From NCBI GenBank assembly GCA_013361595.1, contig JABFXT010000106.1, positions 1 through 20,295 of the forward strand: DNA of 20,295 bases. The letters are read 5' to 3'. Under the pieces are notes generated by a model. That model had not been told where the DNA came from, did not search any database, and saw nothing but the letters and a program-made list of their open reading frames with translations. Position numbers and translations under genes: made by a program. Below are positions 8,201 to 16,856 of this stretch, in pieces; position 1 is the first letter of the stretch, and the number at the start of each line of letters is the position of its first letter. Origin of the DNA: Nocardia sp. (GTDB taxonomy: Bacteria; Actinomycetota; Actinomycetes; Mycobacteriales; Mycobacteriaceae).

Positions 8201-11200
8201 GATCGGCGAGGCTCTCCCGGCGGTCCAGCCGGATCCGCACCGGCACCGTGTCGATGAACAGTCCGATCATCGATTCGACACCGGCGATCTGCGCGGGACG
8301 CCCGGATACGACGGCGCCGAACACCACGTCCTCGCGGCCGGTCGCGCCGGCGAGCACGATCCCCCAGGCCGCCTGTACGAGCGTGTTGAGGGTGACCTCC
8401 TGCTCGTGCGCGGCGGCGACCAGCGCGGCGGTGCGGTCCTCGCTCAGTTGCGCGCGCACCTCCCGCGCGGCGCGGGTGTACCGGCGGCCGGGGTCGGCCG
8501 GCGCGAGCAGCGTCGGTTCGGATACCCCGTCGAAGGCCCGGGCCCACGCGGTATCCGCCGAGTCCCGGTCCTGATCGCGCAGCCACACCAGGTAGTCGCG
8601 GTAGGGGCGTCCCGGTACCGGTAGGGCCGGATCGCTGTCGCCGGCGTAGAGGGTGAGCAGTTCCCGGATCAGCAGCGGCGTGGACCAGCCGTCGATGAGG
8701 ATGTGATGCATGCTCAGCAGCAGCCGGTGGTGCTGATCCGTGGTGCTGATCAGGGTCATTCGGAGCAGCGGCGGCTCGGTCACATCGAATCCGCTCTGCC
8801 GATCGGCGGCGGTGAGCTCGTCGAGCGTGGACGCGGTGGCGTCGGACGCGGCCAGGTCGACCCGGGAGAACGGGACACGGACGTACCCGGGTATCACCTG
8901 GACCGCTTCGCCGGCGCTGTCGCGGACGAACGCGGCCCGCAGGTTCGGGTGCCGCCCGACGAGTGCCTGTGCGGCACGGTGCAGTCGGTCCGCGTCGACC
9001 TGCCCGCCCAGTTCCATCCGGAGTTGCACGGTGTAGGCATCGAGTGCGCCGTCGGCCAGCCGGGCGTGGAACAGCAACCCCTCCTGCAACGGTATCGGCG
9101 ACCAGATGTCCGTCGGATCCGGATACCGGCGTTCGATCCGGTCGATCGTGGCCTGGTCGAGGTCGACGAGATCGAAGTCGGAGGGCGTCGTCCCGCCCGC
9201 ACCGGGCCGTGACGCGTGGGTGGCCAGCGCGGTCACCGCCTCGCACCACGATCGGGCGAGCTCGGTGACCTCGGCGGCGGTGAGCAGGCGGGTCGCGTAG
9301 GCCCAGGTAGCGCCGAGAACCGGCGCGTCCGGGGTGCCGGTGACGAAGGCGTCTATCACCAGCGTGGCCGCCGCCGCGGCGTCGGGATGCTGCACACCGC
9401 CGGCCGCGCCGGGCATCCACGCCTCCTCCGGCGCGGTCACGGGAACGGTGTCGAACCGGCCCAGGTAGTCGAAACTCACCTGCGGGCCGGGCAGCTCCCG
9501 CAGGACGGGCGCGGTATCGGGATCGAGGTAGCGCGCGAGGCCGTAGCCGATTCCGTGGTCCGGGATCCGGCGCAGCTGCTCCTTGACCGATTTGAGGACC
9601 GCTCCCGCGGCGGCGCCACCAGCGAACGCGTCGTCGATATCGATATCCGGTAATTCGAGCCGGACCGGGTAGGTAGCGGTGAACCAGCCGACGGTCCGGG
9701 CGAGATCGGCGCCGGGTAGTACGGCGTCGCGGCGGCCGTGGTCTTCGAGGGTGAGCAGCGCCGCGGATACACTGTCGCCACGGCGCCGCCACCATCGGAC
9801 CAGCGCCATGACCGACGCCGCGATCAAGGCGTCGTCCACTCTGCCGTGGAACGCCGCCGGCACAGCGCCGAGAACAGCGCGGGTCACATCGGGCGGCAGC
9901 GACACCTCGACACTCGCGACGGTGGCCTGAACGTCGACGGCCGGGTCGAACCGGTGCGCACCGAGCGGCGGATCGGCGGCGGCCGGCGTGGAATACCAGC
10001 GGTCCGGTTCGCCGTGTTCCGCCGCGGCGGTGGACAACGCGTGTGCCCAGCGGCGCATCGACGTACCGGCGGCGGCGAGCCGCGGTCGTTGCCCGGCCCG
10101 CACCTGAGCCCACGCTGTCGCGAGATCGGGGACCAGGATCCGCCACGAGACACCGTCGACGACCAGATGATGGGCGACGACCAGCAACCGTCCCGGCTGT
10201 TCGGCCCGATCCAGCCACACCAGCTGCAGCACGACACCCGCGGCGGGATCGAGTCGTTCGGCCGCCGCGCTCGTTTCGGCGGCCACGACCGCCGCGAAGG
10301 CGTCGCTGTCCGGGGCGGCGTCCACCGGCACTCGCCGGATCAGCCCCGCCGTCGCCGCGGGGGCCGGATCGACCCGTAACGCCCAGCCGGACGGATCCGC
10401 GGGTTCCGGGTGCAGCCGGGCCCGCAACATATCGTGGTGATCGAGCACGGCCCGGACCGTGGCCGTGATCCCGGAGCTGTCGATTCCGGGCGGCAGGCTC
10501 AGCAGCACCCACTGGCAGAAGCGGTCGAATCCGCCGCGCTCGAACATCCAGCGCATGATCGGGGTCAGCGGTATCGCGCCGACTCCGCCGCCCGGTAGTT
10601 CCGCCGGAAGGGTGAGCGCCGCGCTGTCACGGACGGCGATCTCGGCCAGCCCGGCGACGGTACCGCGCTCGAACATATCGCGGACGGAGAAAACCCATCC
10701 CGCTCCCCTGGCCCGGTTGACCAGATGAATCGCCATGATGCTGTCGCCCCCCAGCGCGAAGAACGAATCGTGCGCCCCCACCGCGTCCAGTCCGAGCACC
10801 TCCGCGAAGAGCCGCGCGAGCGTCGCCTCGCCCTCGGAGGCCGGGGGCCGGGAACCCGGCTGCGGCGTGAAGTCCGGTTCGGGTAGGGCGGCGCGGTCGA
10901 GCTTGCCGTTCGCGGTCACCGGTAGCGCGTCGAGTACCAGCACGGTCGCGGGCACCATATGCGGGGCCAACTGCTGTGCGGCGAGATCCAGGATCGCGGT
11001 GCGGTCGATTTCGGCTCCGTTCTCGGGCACCACGTACCCGATCAATCGGTCACCGGCGGCCGCACCGCGGTGCACGGCCGCCGCCGCACCGGCGACCCCC
11101 GGACCGGCCAGCAACGCCGATTCGACCTCCCCGAGCTCGATCCGGAATCCACGGACCTTCACCTGATCGTCCGCGCGTCCCACGAAGTCGAGTGTCAGGT

Positions 11201-14200
11201 CGCCCTCGGGTAGCCGGCGCCACCGCACCAGATCACCGGTCCGATACATCCGCCGCCCCGGCCCCGCGAACGGAGCGGCGACGAACCGCGCCGCCGTCGC
11301 GCCGACCCGCTTCCGGTAGCCACGCGCCAAACCCGGGCCGGCCACGTACAACTCACCCACGACGCCGACCGGCACCGGCCGGAGCCGCCCGTCGAGTACG
11401 ACCTCCCCGACCCCGCGGATCGGGGCGCCGATCGTCACCGGCGCACCCGGTACCGCCGCCGCGCCGGCGTTGGTCTGGATCGTGGCCTCGGCGGGACCGT
11501 AGGTGTTGTGGAAGCGCCGTCCCGGCGCCCACCGCGAGATCAACGCCGGCGCGGGTGCTTCCCCGCCGACCACTACGGTCGCGAGATCCGCCAGACCGGC
11601 CGGATCGACGGTCGCCAGAGCCGTGGGCGTCAGCGCCGCATGCGTCACTCTCTCCCGCACCAGGAGACGCGCCAGTTCGTCCCCGCCGTACACCTCCGGC
11701 GGCGCGATCACCAGCTGCGCGCCCGTCGCGAACGCCCAGAGATACTCGAGGACCGCCGCGTCGAAACTCGGTGACGCGATGTGCAATACGCGTGTGCCGG
11801 GGCCGACCCCGAATCGCGACCGCTGGTCGGCCACGAGATTCGCCAGCCCGCGATGCGATACCTGGACCCCTTTGGGCATTCCCGTGGACCCGGAGGTGTA
11901 GATGACGTAGGCGAGGTCGTCGACCCGCGACGGGCGTACCCGATCGGCATCGCGGACAGGACGGCAATCGGTCCCGGTGAGCTCGTCGAGAGTCAGCCAA
12001 TCGACAGTGTCCGGTAGTAGCTCGGAGGCGGAGGTCGTGGTGAGACCGACCGTCGACTGCGAATCGGTGGTCATATGACCGACACGGCGGACCGGGTAGG
12101 CCGGATCGACAGGAAGAAAGGCCGCGCCCGATTTCGCGACCGCCCAGGTGGCGAGTATCGCCTCCGGTGACCGCGGCAGGCCGATGGCGACGATGTCCTC
12201 GGGGCCGATACCGCGGCCGATCAGGGCGCGCGCCAGCCGGTTCGAACGCACATCGAGTTCCCGGTAGCTGATGCGCTGACCGTCGCAGACGACGGCAGTG
12301 GCTTCCGGATCGTGTGCGGCCGCCGCGACCAGCAGATCGGCGAGTGTTTCGGGCGGTGCCGGTGGCGGGTCGGCACAAGCCAGCAGATCGGCGCTTTCGG
12401 CCCGATCGAGAAGTTCCACCGCCGCGATCGCGGCCGTGGGGTCGGCGGCCACCGATTCCAGCACTCGGGTCCAGCGGCGGACCAGCATATCGACTGTCCC
12501 GGTCTCGAAGAGGTCGGTGGCATAGGTGAACGAGGCCGCGACCCCACCGTCACAGGACCGGTCCGACAGGGTGATCCGCAGATCGAAATGGGATGTCTCG
12601 CTGTGTGCGCCGGGCCGCGGCAACTGCAGGCCCGGCAGTGCGCGATGGGCCGGTCCGGGATTCCGGTACGCGAACATCACCTGGCACAGGGGCGGGGACC
12701 CCGGTGGCTCGAGCTGATCGATCAGTCGGCCGAGCGGGATATCGGCGTGTGCGAATGTCTCCCGTTCGAGGCGGCCGATCCGGGCGAGCAGGTCGACGAA
12801 CCGCTCGTCGGCATCGATCTCGGTGCGCAACACCAGGGTGCCGAGACCGGTACCCGTCATATCGCCGGGGCCACCGCCCTCGCGGCCCGGGGTGCAGACC
12901 GCGATATCGGTGCGGCCGCTGGTCCGGGACAGCAGCAACACCAGCGTCGCGTGGAACACCGAGAACAGCGACGAATCCCGGCGGCGCGCGAATTCTCGCA
13001 GCGCCCCGACCGTCTCCGCGTCCCAGGTGACGGTCCGCGTCGCGCCCCGATGCGTCGCCGCCGACCGCGGCCGGTCCACCGGCAGAAAGGGTTCCACCGG
13101 GAGATCGGCCAGGGTGTCGCGCCAGAACGCGAGATCCGCACGGCGGCTGCGGTTCCGGGCCGATTCGAGGGCGCTGGCGGGATGGACCCGCCCGAGATCC
13201 GCGTCCGGTTCGGCCGCGGCGAAGGTGGCGAGGAATTCTACGAATCGATCGGTGTGGCCGGCCAGTTCGGAATCGGTGTAGAGATCCGGATTGGCCAGGA
13301 AGTGCACAATCGTCCGGGGTGGATCACCGGTCTGATACAGGTCGACGAGCAGGTCTTCCACCGGACCGGAACTGAGAACGTGGAATTCCCCGGTCAGCGA
13401 ACCGAATCGGATCTCCTGCGGGAAGAACATGACATTCACCACCGGCCCGGCGAATCGCCGCTGCCGGTCGTTTCCGGTGCTGTCGCGAATATCGGCGAGA
13501 CCGCACCGCTGGTGCCGCAAGGCACCCACCAGGTCGGACTGGACCCGTCGGACCAGCGCCCGGACCGTATCCCCGGCAACGAAACCGATCGGGAGCGGAA
13601 CCACATTGACGAACACCCCGCCGGATCTGCGGAGCACCGCCGTGGTGCGGCCCGATACCGGAATATCGACGAGCACATCGTCGCGGCCGGTCGCCCGGGC
13701 CAGATAGTCGCCGAACGCGGCGATCACCAGCGCGGCCGGGCTCGCGTCCATCGCCTGCGCGGCCGCGGCGATCCGCTCGACCGTCGACGCGGGCAGTTCG
13801 GCGATCGCGGCCACGCTGTCCGCGCACGGTAACGCGCTTCCGGCGGCCAAGCCGGTCTCGTCGCCGTCGACGTCGGCGAGCCTGTTCACCCAGTACGCTT
13901 TATCGTCGGTGAATCGTTTCGATTCCCGATAGCTGCGGTCCGCCTCGTAGAGAGTGTGCAGGTCCGCCGCGCGGCTCGGTTCGGGTGTCCGGTCCCGCAC
14001 CGCCGCCGTGTACAGGCCGGCCACCCGATTCGCCATCGTCATCGCCGCGTAACCGTCCAGCGCGACATGGTGTACCCGGCTGTACATCAGGTAATGCCGG
14101 TCGCCGATCTGTAACAACCCCGAGGCGATCAGCCGATCCCGGAGCATATCCAGCGGCGCGGTGCACTCCCGGCGCATCCATTCCAGGGCCGCGGCCATCG

Positions 14201-14534
14201 GGTCCGGTTCGGACCGCATATCCAGTACCGGCCCCGTTGCCTCGAGCGTCCGATCGAACAGCTGATGCGGTTCACCGTCGACGTCCACCAGCCGGAGAAA
14301 CCCCGACTGGAATTCGAGGGCCGCGCGAATCACCGACCGGCGCAGCAGATCGACATCCAGATCCCCGCGGATCTCGATGTACTGGGCCTCGCAGATCGGT
14401 ACGTCGGGACTCAGTTGTTGCGCCAGCCAAAGCCCCCGCTGCCCGGCGGACAACGGCACCGGCTCTGTCGCTGACGCGTTCCGTACAGCATCCGATCCCG
14501 AACCGGGATCGGATGGCGGCGGCGGCACGGTCAT
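5235..14534 (-). CDS. Dimodular non-ribosomal peptide synthetase, C-(C-lobe)-A-PCP-E-C-A-PCP-TE
   Basis: Assembles a two-residue peptide on carrier domains. Order by residue: C1 26-450 (HHVALDG 155-161); an extra C-terminal half of a C domain 465-710; A1 730-1225 ([11 protein letters not shown]; catalytic Lys1211); PCP1 1232-1302 (LGGDSI, Ser1265); epimerisation domain 1318-1775 (HHLVVDG 1455-1461, [13 protein letters not shown] 1614-1626); C2 1785-2238 (HHILIDG 1943-1949), expected to be DCL-type after E; A2 2255-2752 ([11 protein letters not shown], Lys2740); PCP2 2760-2832 (GGNSL, Ser2793); thioesterase 2845-3099 (GYSLGG Ser2931, Asp2958, His3078). My hand alignment to GrsA gives specificity codes DALAVGTIQK (A1) and DVFAFGCVIK (A2); I recognise neither. 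Residue 1 becomes D-configured. Start: GGAGG 7 bases before the ATG. No MbtH, PPTase, exporter or loading gene is nearby, so C1's donor must come in trans or be an acyl-CoA. Confidence 0.97.
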   Translation of the reverse strand: MTVPPPPSDPGSGSDAVRNASATEPVPLSAGQRGLWLAQQLSPDVPICEAQYIEIRGDLDVDLLRRSVIRAALEFQSGFLRLVDVDGEPHQLFDRTLEATGPVLDMRSEPDPMAAALEWMRRECTAPLDMLRDRLIASGLLQIGDRHYLMYSRVHHVALDGYAAMTMANRVAGLYTAAVRDRTPEPSRAADLHTLYEADRSYRESKRFTDDKAYWVNRLADVDGDETGLAAGSALPCADSVAAIAELPASTVERIAAAAQAMDASPAALVIAAFGDYLARATGRDDVLVDIPVSGRTTAVLRRSGGVFVNVVPLPIGFVAGDTVRALVRRVQSDLVGALRHQRCGLADIRDSTGNDRQRRFAGPVVNVMFFPQEIRFGSLTGEFHVLSSGPVEDLLVDLYQTGDPPRTIVHFLANPDLYTDSELAGHTDRFVEFLATFAAAEPDADLGRVHPASALESARNRSRRADLAFWRDTLADLPVEPFLPVDRPRSAATHRGATRTVTWDAETVGALREFARRRDSSLFSVFHATLVLLLSRTSGRTDIAVCTPGREGGGPGDMTGTGLGTLVLRTEIDADERFVDLLARIGRLERETFAHADIPLGRLIDQLEPPGSPPLCQVMFAYRNPGPAHRALPGLQLPRPGAHSETSHFDLRITLSDRSCDGGVAASFTYATDLFETGTVDMLVRRWTRVLESVAADPTAAIAAVELLDRAESADLLACADPPPAPPETLADLLVAAAAHDPEATAVVCDGQRISYRELDVRSNRLARALIGRGIGPEDIVAIGLPRSPEAILATWAVAKSGAAFLPVDPAYPVRRVGHMTTDSQSTVGLTTTSASELLPDTVDWLTLDELTGTDCRPVRDADRVRPSRVDDLAYVIYTSGSTGMPKGVQVSHRGLANLVADQRSRFGVGPGTRVLHIASPSFDAAVLEYLWAFATGAQLVIAPPEVYGGDELARLLVRERVTHAALTPTALATVDPAGLADLATVVVGGEAPAPALISRWAPGRRFHNTYGPAEATIQTNAGAAAVPGAPVTIGAPIRGVGEVVLDGRLRPVPVGVVGELYVAGPGLARGYRKRVGATAARFVAAPFAGPGRRMYRTGDLVRWRRLPEGDLTLDFVGRADDQVKVRGFRIELGEVESALLAGPGVAGAAAAVHRGAAAGDRLIGYVVPENGAEIDRTAILDLAAQQLAPHMVPATVLVLDALPVTANGKLDRAALPEPDFTPQPGSRPPASEGEATLARLFAEVLGLDAVGAHDSFFALGGDSIMAIHLVNRARGAGWVFSVRDMFERGTVAGLAEIAVRDSAALTLPAELPGGGVGAIPLTPIMRWMFERGGFDRFCQWVLLSLPPGIDSSGITATVRAVLDHHDMLRARLHPEPADPSGWALRVDPAPAATAGLIRRVPVDAAPDSDAFAAVVAAETSAAAERLDPAAGVVLQLVWLDRAEQPGRLLVVAHHLVVDGVSWRILVPDLATAWAQVRAGQRPRLAAAGTSMRRWAHALSTAAAEHGEPDRWYSTPAAADPPLGAHRFDPAVDVQATVASVEVSLPPDVTRAVLGAVPAAFHGRVDDALIAASVMALVRWWRRRGDSVSAALLTLEDHGRRDAVLPGADLARTVGWFTATYPVRLELPDIDIDDAFAGGAAAGAVLKSVKEQLRRIPDHGIGYGLARYLDPDTAPVLRELPGPQVSFDYLGRFDTVPVTAPEEAWMPGAAGGVQHPDAAAAATLVIDAFVTGTPDAPVLGATWAYATRLLTAAEVTELARSWCEAVTALATHASRPGAGGTTPSDFDLVDLDQATIDRIERRYPDPTDIWSPIPLQEGLLFHARLADGALDAYTVQLRMELGGQVDADRLHRAAQALVGRHPNLRAAFVRDSAGEAVQVIPGYVRVPFSRVDLAASDATASTLDELTAADRQSGFDVTEPPLLRMTLISTTDQHHRLLLSMHHILIDGWSTPLLIRELLTLYAGDSDPALPVPGRPYRDYLVWLRDQDRDSADTAWARAFDGVSEPTLLAPADPGRRYTRAAREVRAQLSEDRTAALVAAAHEQEVTLNTLVQAAWGIVLAGATGREDVVFGAVVSGRPAQIAGVESMIGLFIDTVPVRIRLDRRESLADLVRRIQREQAELLDHHHLGLSRIQQIAGPGAMFDTVTAFESYPIDEGGLSDLADIAGMRVLGVAGRDSAHYPLGLIVHHDFRLHLTVKYLPDLFTSAQMDAIAGRVLCVLGVMADDIRLPLPRLSLLSAVERAELVPVRGRRGAVMSVLPRVLTAALRPDAEAVVGDGVRLSYRELDETSNRWARVLIESGAGPESLVAVALPRSVDTVIAVWAVAKTGAAFVQLDPAQPAARNAAILTDSGAVRGLTREPYRDRLSDAVDWFTVDSPSFAAAAAAVSAAEVTDSERTAVLRPRHPAYLIYTSGSTGTPKGVLVTHAGVANLAALALERFAVTPDSRVLAAAAPTFDVSVFEWLSAATAGATVVLAPASAGAGTGLDPLVRAERVTHAALTPTLLAATNPEALRTVFLGGEPFPPDLAARWAPGRTVINCYGATETTVISCTGAPLTTSTVGGPIPMGGPVRGFSAVVLDRSLRPVPPGVVGELYLAGPGLARGYHGQPGVTATRFVPALHGRPGTRMYRTGDLVAWTADRTLQFSGRSDRQLEIGGHRVEPGEIEAALCDCPDIIQAAVTLHTDPDGGGRLVGYVVAAPDTTPDPAAITTRLATRLPTQMIPTAVVVLDRIPLTPTGKFDYRALPEPDRRPARYQPPSTPLEVTVCAAFAQILEIERAGLDDGFFAVGGNSLAAIRLVARLEESTGVNVPIQWVLTDPTPGALAGRIEARRRGAEDRDTTGDALAVLLPLRATGTRPPLFCVHPTIGTAWGFSGLVQYLATERPVHGLQFPALSEPGARFDTLGRLAARYIAELRSVQPRGPYHLLGYSLGGTIAHEIAVQLRRAGDTVSTLAMMDSRFVDTRADVRVPTLADVLTEFGVAVSRIPGDLTVEAATGLLHRQGGLCTALTADHLKVLYESCTQLIELVRDHRPALFEGDLLYFRAVAGAPEDGPSPAAAWKEYLTGAITEHRITARHEQMTDPEALRAIALVLNGHFR
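12405..13142 (-). other. Extra half condensation domain (C-lobe only) inside the NRPS
   Basis: Residues 465-710 of the NRPS. They open [20 protein letters not shown], run through [28 protein letters not shown] and [11 protein letters not shown], and end DRAESADLL. This is the usual second half of a C domain, starting at the point where motif C4 would lie and running into the linker before A1. The first half with its HHxxxDG is absent. The motif normally read GFFVNTLVLR is altered to [11 protein letters not shown]1 upstream is complete with its own C-lobe (about 215-450), so this lobe is surplus. It cannot catalyse condensation alone and may be a structural platform for A1 or a deletion scar. 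Confidence 0.8.
14489..14515 (-). repeat. Perfect 12-bp inverted repeat just inside the NRPS start
   Basis: CATCCGATCCCG (14489-14500) and its exact reverse complement (14504-14515) flank a 3-base AAC. On the NRPS transcript this is a 12-bp stem with a GUU loop, beginning 20 bases into the coding sequence (codons 7-16, in the Pro/Ser/Gly-rich N-terminal linker). It could be an RNA stem limiting translation or early elongation, or a protein-binding operator at the DNA level. Confidence 0.6.
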
Positions 14535-14561
14535 GGCCTTGCCTCCAGACCCCGAGCAAGT

Positions 14562-14590
14562 ATTATGGCAAAAAACTATTACGGCATTCT
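14562..14590 (-). promoter_or_regulatory. Candidate NRPS promoter
   Basis: An unusually AT-rich patch lies directly upstream of the NRPS. On the minus strand CATAAT (14567-14562) fits a vegetative -10. With a 17-base spacer the -35 would be AGAATG at 14590-14585, a poor match. Transcription would begin near 14555, about 20 bases before the ATG. Confidence 0.4.
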
Positions 14591-14604
14591 AAGCCGACCG
14601 CTCC

Positions 14605-14616
14605 GTTCACGTGAAC
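14605..14616. promoter_or_regulatory. Perfect 12-bp palindrome upstream of the NRPS promoter
   Basis: GTTCACGTGAAC is a perfect palindrome just upstream of the candidate -35. Its place, roughly 50-60 bases before the inferred NRPS start point, suits an activator or repressor site. A 12-bp palindrome alone is not rare in 20 kb, so the call rests on location. Confidence 0.3.
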
Positions 14617-14890
14617 CCCCCGAATAGGGATACGAGCAGGTCACGGGGCTGCCCGCCGCTCACGCCAAAGTATCGGGAGCACTACGGGTTCAGCGCTACG
14701 GCCCGTCGCGGAGTCCTCTTCGGACGTTTCGCCGGACCGGCCCCGGACACTGCTCCCGCCCGGCCGACCGGATGTGGATGCGGGCCGTTGCCATACCCTC
14801 GTTCGCCCTCCAGGTATCGAGCAGAGCCCGACGGCTACCGGGCTTCTTCCCACTCCCCACCCGATTCGCGACCGGCAGCCGGAACAGTTC

Positions 14891-14932
14891 ATTCGTAGAT
14901 GCGAATATCTCAGTATCGGCAAGTTTTCGATA
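14891..14932. promoter_or_regulatory. Two short inverted repeats upstream of the LLM oxidoreductase
   Basis: ATTCG (14891-14895) with CGAAT (14902-14906), spacer 6. TATCG (14914-14918) with CGATA (14928-14932), spacer 9. They lie 54-95 bases before the GTG in an AT-richer patch. TAAGAT at 14931-14936 could be a -10. Arms of 5 bp are weak evidence. Confidence 0.25.
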
Positions 14933-14985
14933 AGATCCGCCGTTCGGGTGACGCTCCGGCGCCACAGCTGGCAGGATCGTAGAGC

Positions 14986-15921
14986 GTGAGTGTGTCCGAA
15001 TTCGGCATCTATGTACCGCAGATAGTTTCCGAATTCGCGCCGCTGCTCGAGACAGCCCGGACCGCGGAGCGTGCCGGATTCGCCAACCTGTGGCTTTTCG
15101 ATCACCTGTGGTCACCGGGGCTGCCCGAGCACCCCTCGCTCGAAGCGTGGACCACCGCCACCGCGCTGCTCACCGCCACGACCACGCTGCGGGTGGGTGC
15201 GCTGGTGCTCTGCAACAATTTCCGGCATCCGGTCGTACTGGGCCGGATGGCCACCACGCTGGACATCATCTCCGGGGGCCGGGTCGAGTTCGGGCTGGGC
15301 AGCGGGTCGGTGCGCGACGAGCACAGCCGGGCCGGCCTGGCCTGGGGCACGGCCGCCGAGCGCGCCGGACGGCTGGGCGAGGCGCTGGAGATCATCACCT
15401 CGATGTTCGCCCGGGAGCGCACCTCTTTCGCGGGCGAACACTATCGCGTCGACGACGTCCCCAATATGCCCGGCCCGGTGCAGCGGCCGCGGCCGCCGGT
15501 GCACATCGGGGGCATCGGACCGAAGTACACCCTACCCCTGGTGGCCCGGTACGCCGATGTCTGGAACATCCCCACCTACGGCCTGGCGGATCAGCGTCGG
15601 CTCACCGGCCTGCTGGATGCCGAATGCGACCGGATCGGACGTGACCCGGGCACCATCCGCCGCTCCCACCAGGCGGTCCTGGCACTCGCCGCCGACGAGC
15701 GCGAACTGCCGGAGGTACAGGCCCGCGCCCGTCGCCGGTTCGGGGCGGATGCGTTCGCGCTGAACGAGGGGTACGTCGGCACCCCGTCCATGGTGGCCGA
15801 TCGGCTCGTGGCGCACGGCGAACAGGGCGTCGACGCGGTGGTGTTCATGGTCGGCGCGAAGGAGGCGGCGGCGACCATGGAACTGTTCGCCGCGGAAGTC
15901 GCTCCGCGACTGCCGCGCTGA
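14986..15921 (+). CDS. LLM-class (luciferase-like) F420- or flavin-dependent oxidoreductase
   Basis: A 311-residue TIM-barrel oxidoreductase of the bacterial luciferase superfamily. Visible landmarks are the N-terminal strand FGIYVPQ, AERAGFANLWLFDHLWSPG (about 26-44), TTTLRVGALVLCNNFRHPVVLGRMATTLDIISGGR (about 65-99), EFGLGSG (101-107) and the C-terminal YVGTPSMVADRLVAHGEQGVDAVVFM. These match actinobacterial members annotated as F420-dependent; the cofactor (F420H2 or FMNH2) cannot be decided here. Start: GTG at 14986 with AGGA 9 bases upstream; GTG at 14992 is an alternative two codons in. It diverges from the NRPS across a shared control region, which makes a tailoring or resistance role possible but unproven. 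The convergent hydrolase gene ends 30 bases downstream. Confidence 0.88.
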   Translation: MSVSEFGIYVPQIVSEFAPLLETARTAERAGFANLWLFDHLWSPGLPEHPSLEAWTTATALLTATTTLRVGALVLCNNFRHPVVLGRMATTLDIISGGRVEFGLGSGSVRDEHSRAGLAWGTAAERAGRLGEALEIITSMFARERTSFAGEHYRVDDVPNMPGPVQRPRPPVHIGGIGPKYTLPLVARYADVWNIPTYGLADQRRLTGLLDAECDRIGRDPGTIRRSHQAVLALAADERELPEVQARARRRFGADAFALNEGYVGTPSMVADRLVAHGEQGVDAVVFMVGAKEAAATMELFAAEVAPRLPR

Positions 15922-15951
15922 CCCCGGGAGGGGGCGCGACGGCAGAACCGG

Positions 15952-16803
15952 TCAGTGCCCGTGGCCGGCCCGGTCGGCGGTGAGGAATTCGGCCATGGCC
16001 GACGCGACGGCCGCGGGCCGGTCCAGCATGGACAGCACATAGGCGTCCGGTATCTCGACCAGCCGGGCGCCGGGAACGAGCTCCGCCAGCCGCCGCCCGT
16101 GTTCGCGAGGCATCACCTTGCCGGCCGACGACCACAGGATCAGGACGTCGCCGTGGAACCGGCTCAGCGCTTCGGTGTTCGCGACCAGTTCGCGGGCGCG
16201 GAACCCGGACCGCGTGTAGGCGAGCAGATCCCGGCGGATGCGGCGGTCGCGCAGCCCCGGCTCCGTCCAGCCGCGCACCAGGTCGTCCGGCAGCGGTTCG
16301 CGGGCCATCCAGCCGAAGAGCAGCGGCAGGCGGCGCAGCCGGGCGATCCGTAGTTGCCGCAGAGCCAGTACCACTCCCCCCGGCAGATAGCTCGCCACCG
16401 CCGCCGTCTTACCCGGCAGGCCGGGCGGAAAGTTGTCGAACGCCTCGCAGGGCAGCACGATCATCCGGCCGACCCGGTCGTCGAGACCGTAGGCGGTGAG
16501 GAACAGCGATCCACCCCAATCGCTGTGCACCAGCACCGCATCCTCGAGATCCAGTGCGGCGAGGAAATCCGCCAGCAGGCGGTTCAGTCCGCGCAGGCTC
16601 AGGTCGGTGCCCGGTTCGAGCGGGATGGGATGCGCGCCCAGTGGCAGGTCGGGCCGGATATAGCGGAACCCCGGCGGCAGGAGGCCGACGGTCGTATCCC
16701 AGATGGTGTGGTTCATCAGCAGACCGTGCAACAGGACCACGGGTGGACCCTCGCCCTGTTCCACATAGTGCACCCGACCTGCGGGAAGTCCGATCACCGG
16801 CAT
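15952..16803 (-). CDS. Alpha/beta-hydrolase with Asp nucleophile, lacking the usual catalytic His
   Basis: A 283-residue alpha/beta-hydrolase fold protein. The oxyanion-hole strand VVLLHGLLMNHTIW is at 22-35. The nucleophile elbow is HSDWGG (93-98), with Asp95 where most family members have Ser; this is the arrangement of haloalkane dehalogenases and epoxide hydrolases. PCEAFDNFPP (118-127) follows strand 6 and may supply the acid (Glu120 or Asp123). The usual acid loop after strand 7 reads WSSAGKVMP, with Gly228 where Asp is common. The usual PDAGHF segment reads PDAYVLS (252-258), with Val256 in place of the catalytic His. Start: ATG 16803 follows AGGGG by 7 bases; the upstream ATG at 16875 would run through the operator and over the TetR start. 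Divergent from and probably repressed by the TetR gene. Substrate unknown; activity should not be assumed. Confidence 0.82.
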   Translation of the reverse strand: MPVIGLPAGRVHYVEQGEGPPVVLLHGLLMNHTIWDTTVGLLPPGFRYIRPDLPLGAHPIPLEPGTDLSLRGLNRLLADFLAALDLEDAVLVHSDWGGSLFLTAYGLDDRVGRMIVLPCEAFDNFPPGLPGKTAAVASYLPGGVVLALRQLRIARLRRLPLLFGWMAREPLPDDLVRGWTEPGLRDRRIRRDLLAYTRSGFRARELVANTEALSRFHGDVLILWSSAGKVMPREHGRRLAELVPGARLVEIPDAYVLSMLDRPAAVASAMAEFLTADRAGHGH

Positions 16804-16816
16804 CCGCTGACCCCTT

Positions 16817-16846
16817 TCGAGCGATCGCTCTAGAGTGATTGCTCTA
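16817..16846. promoter_or_regulatory. Tandem TetR-family operator between the hydrolase and tetR genes
   Basis: Two 16-base palindromic units abut with a 2-base overlap: TCGAGCGATCGCTCTA (16817-16832) and TAGAGTGATTGCTCTA (16831-16846). The core GAGYGATYGCTC repeats with a 14-base period; the first core is a perfect 12-bp palindrome. The pair fills the space between the two divergent starts, so one regulator could repress both genes. Confidence 0.75.
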
Positions 16847-16850
16847 TTCT
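16845..16850 (+). promoter_or_regulatory. Probable -10 of tetR, giving a leaderless GTG transcript
   Basis: TATTCT fits the actinobacterial TANNNT -10. Transcription 7 bases later would begin exactly at the GTG start codon at 16857, and no Shine-Dalgarno is seen before that GTG. The hexamer overlaps the right end of the operator, consistent with autorepression. The -35 region lies inside the operator and is not consensus. Confidence 0.45.
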
Positions 16851-16856
16851 GGAACG

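Larger units (their letters stand above)
14535..14985. other. 451-base divergent intergenic region between NRPS and LLM oxidoreductase
   Basis: The longest gene-free stretch in the window and visibly less GC-rich than its surroundings. It holds the candidate NRPS promoter and palindrome on the left and two short inverted repeats near the oxidoreductase start on the right. The open frames crossing it (for example 14641-15105 on the minus strand) encode Arg-rich sequence with no recognisable family, and no MbtH-like motif is present. Between about 14620 and 14880 I see nothing I can assign. Confidence 0.6.

Noticed and set aside
5706..8624. A 972-codon open frame on the plus strand opposite the NRPS
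   Set aside because: It lies wholly antisense to the NRPS C2/A2/PCP/TE region, is rich in Arg, Gly and Pro with no domain, and is the usual shadow of a very GC-rich gene.
9636..9647. 12-bp palindrome GATATCGATATC
   Set aside because: It lies inside the epimerisation domain, where alternating Asp and Ile codons (DIDID) create it; several such 12-mers are expected by chance.
14575..14594. Possible iron-regulator (IdeR/DmdR) box before the NRPS
   Set aside because: Only about 8 of 19 positions match the consensus as I know it (TTAG and TAA ends), with no symmetric core, so a siderophore role is not supported by this.
14641..15105. Minus-strand open frame upstream of the NRPS, considered as a small accessory (MbtH-like) gene
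   Set aside because: No MbtH motif, no ribosome binding site, and it runs antisense into the well-supported oxidoreductase start.
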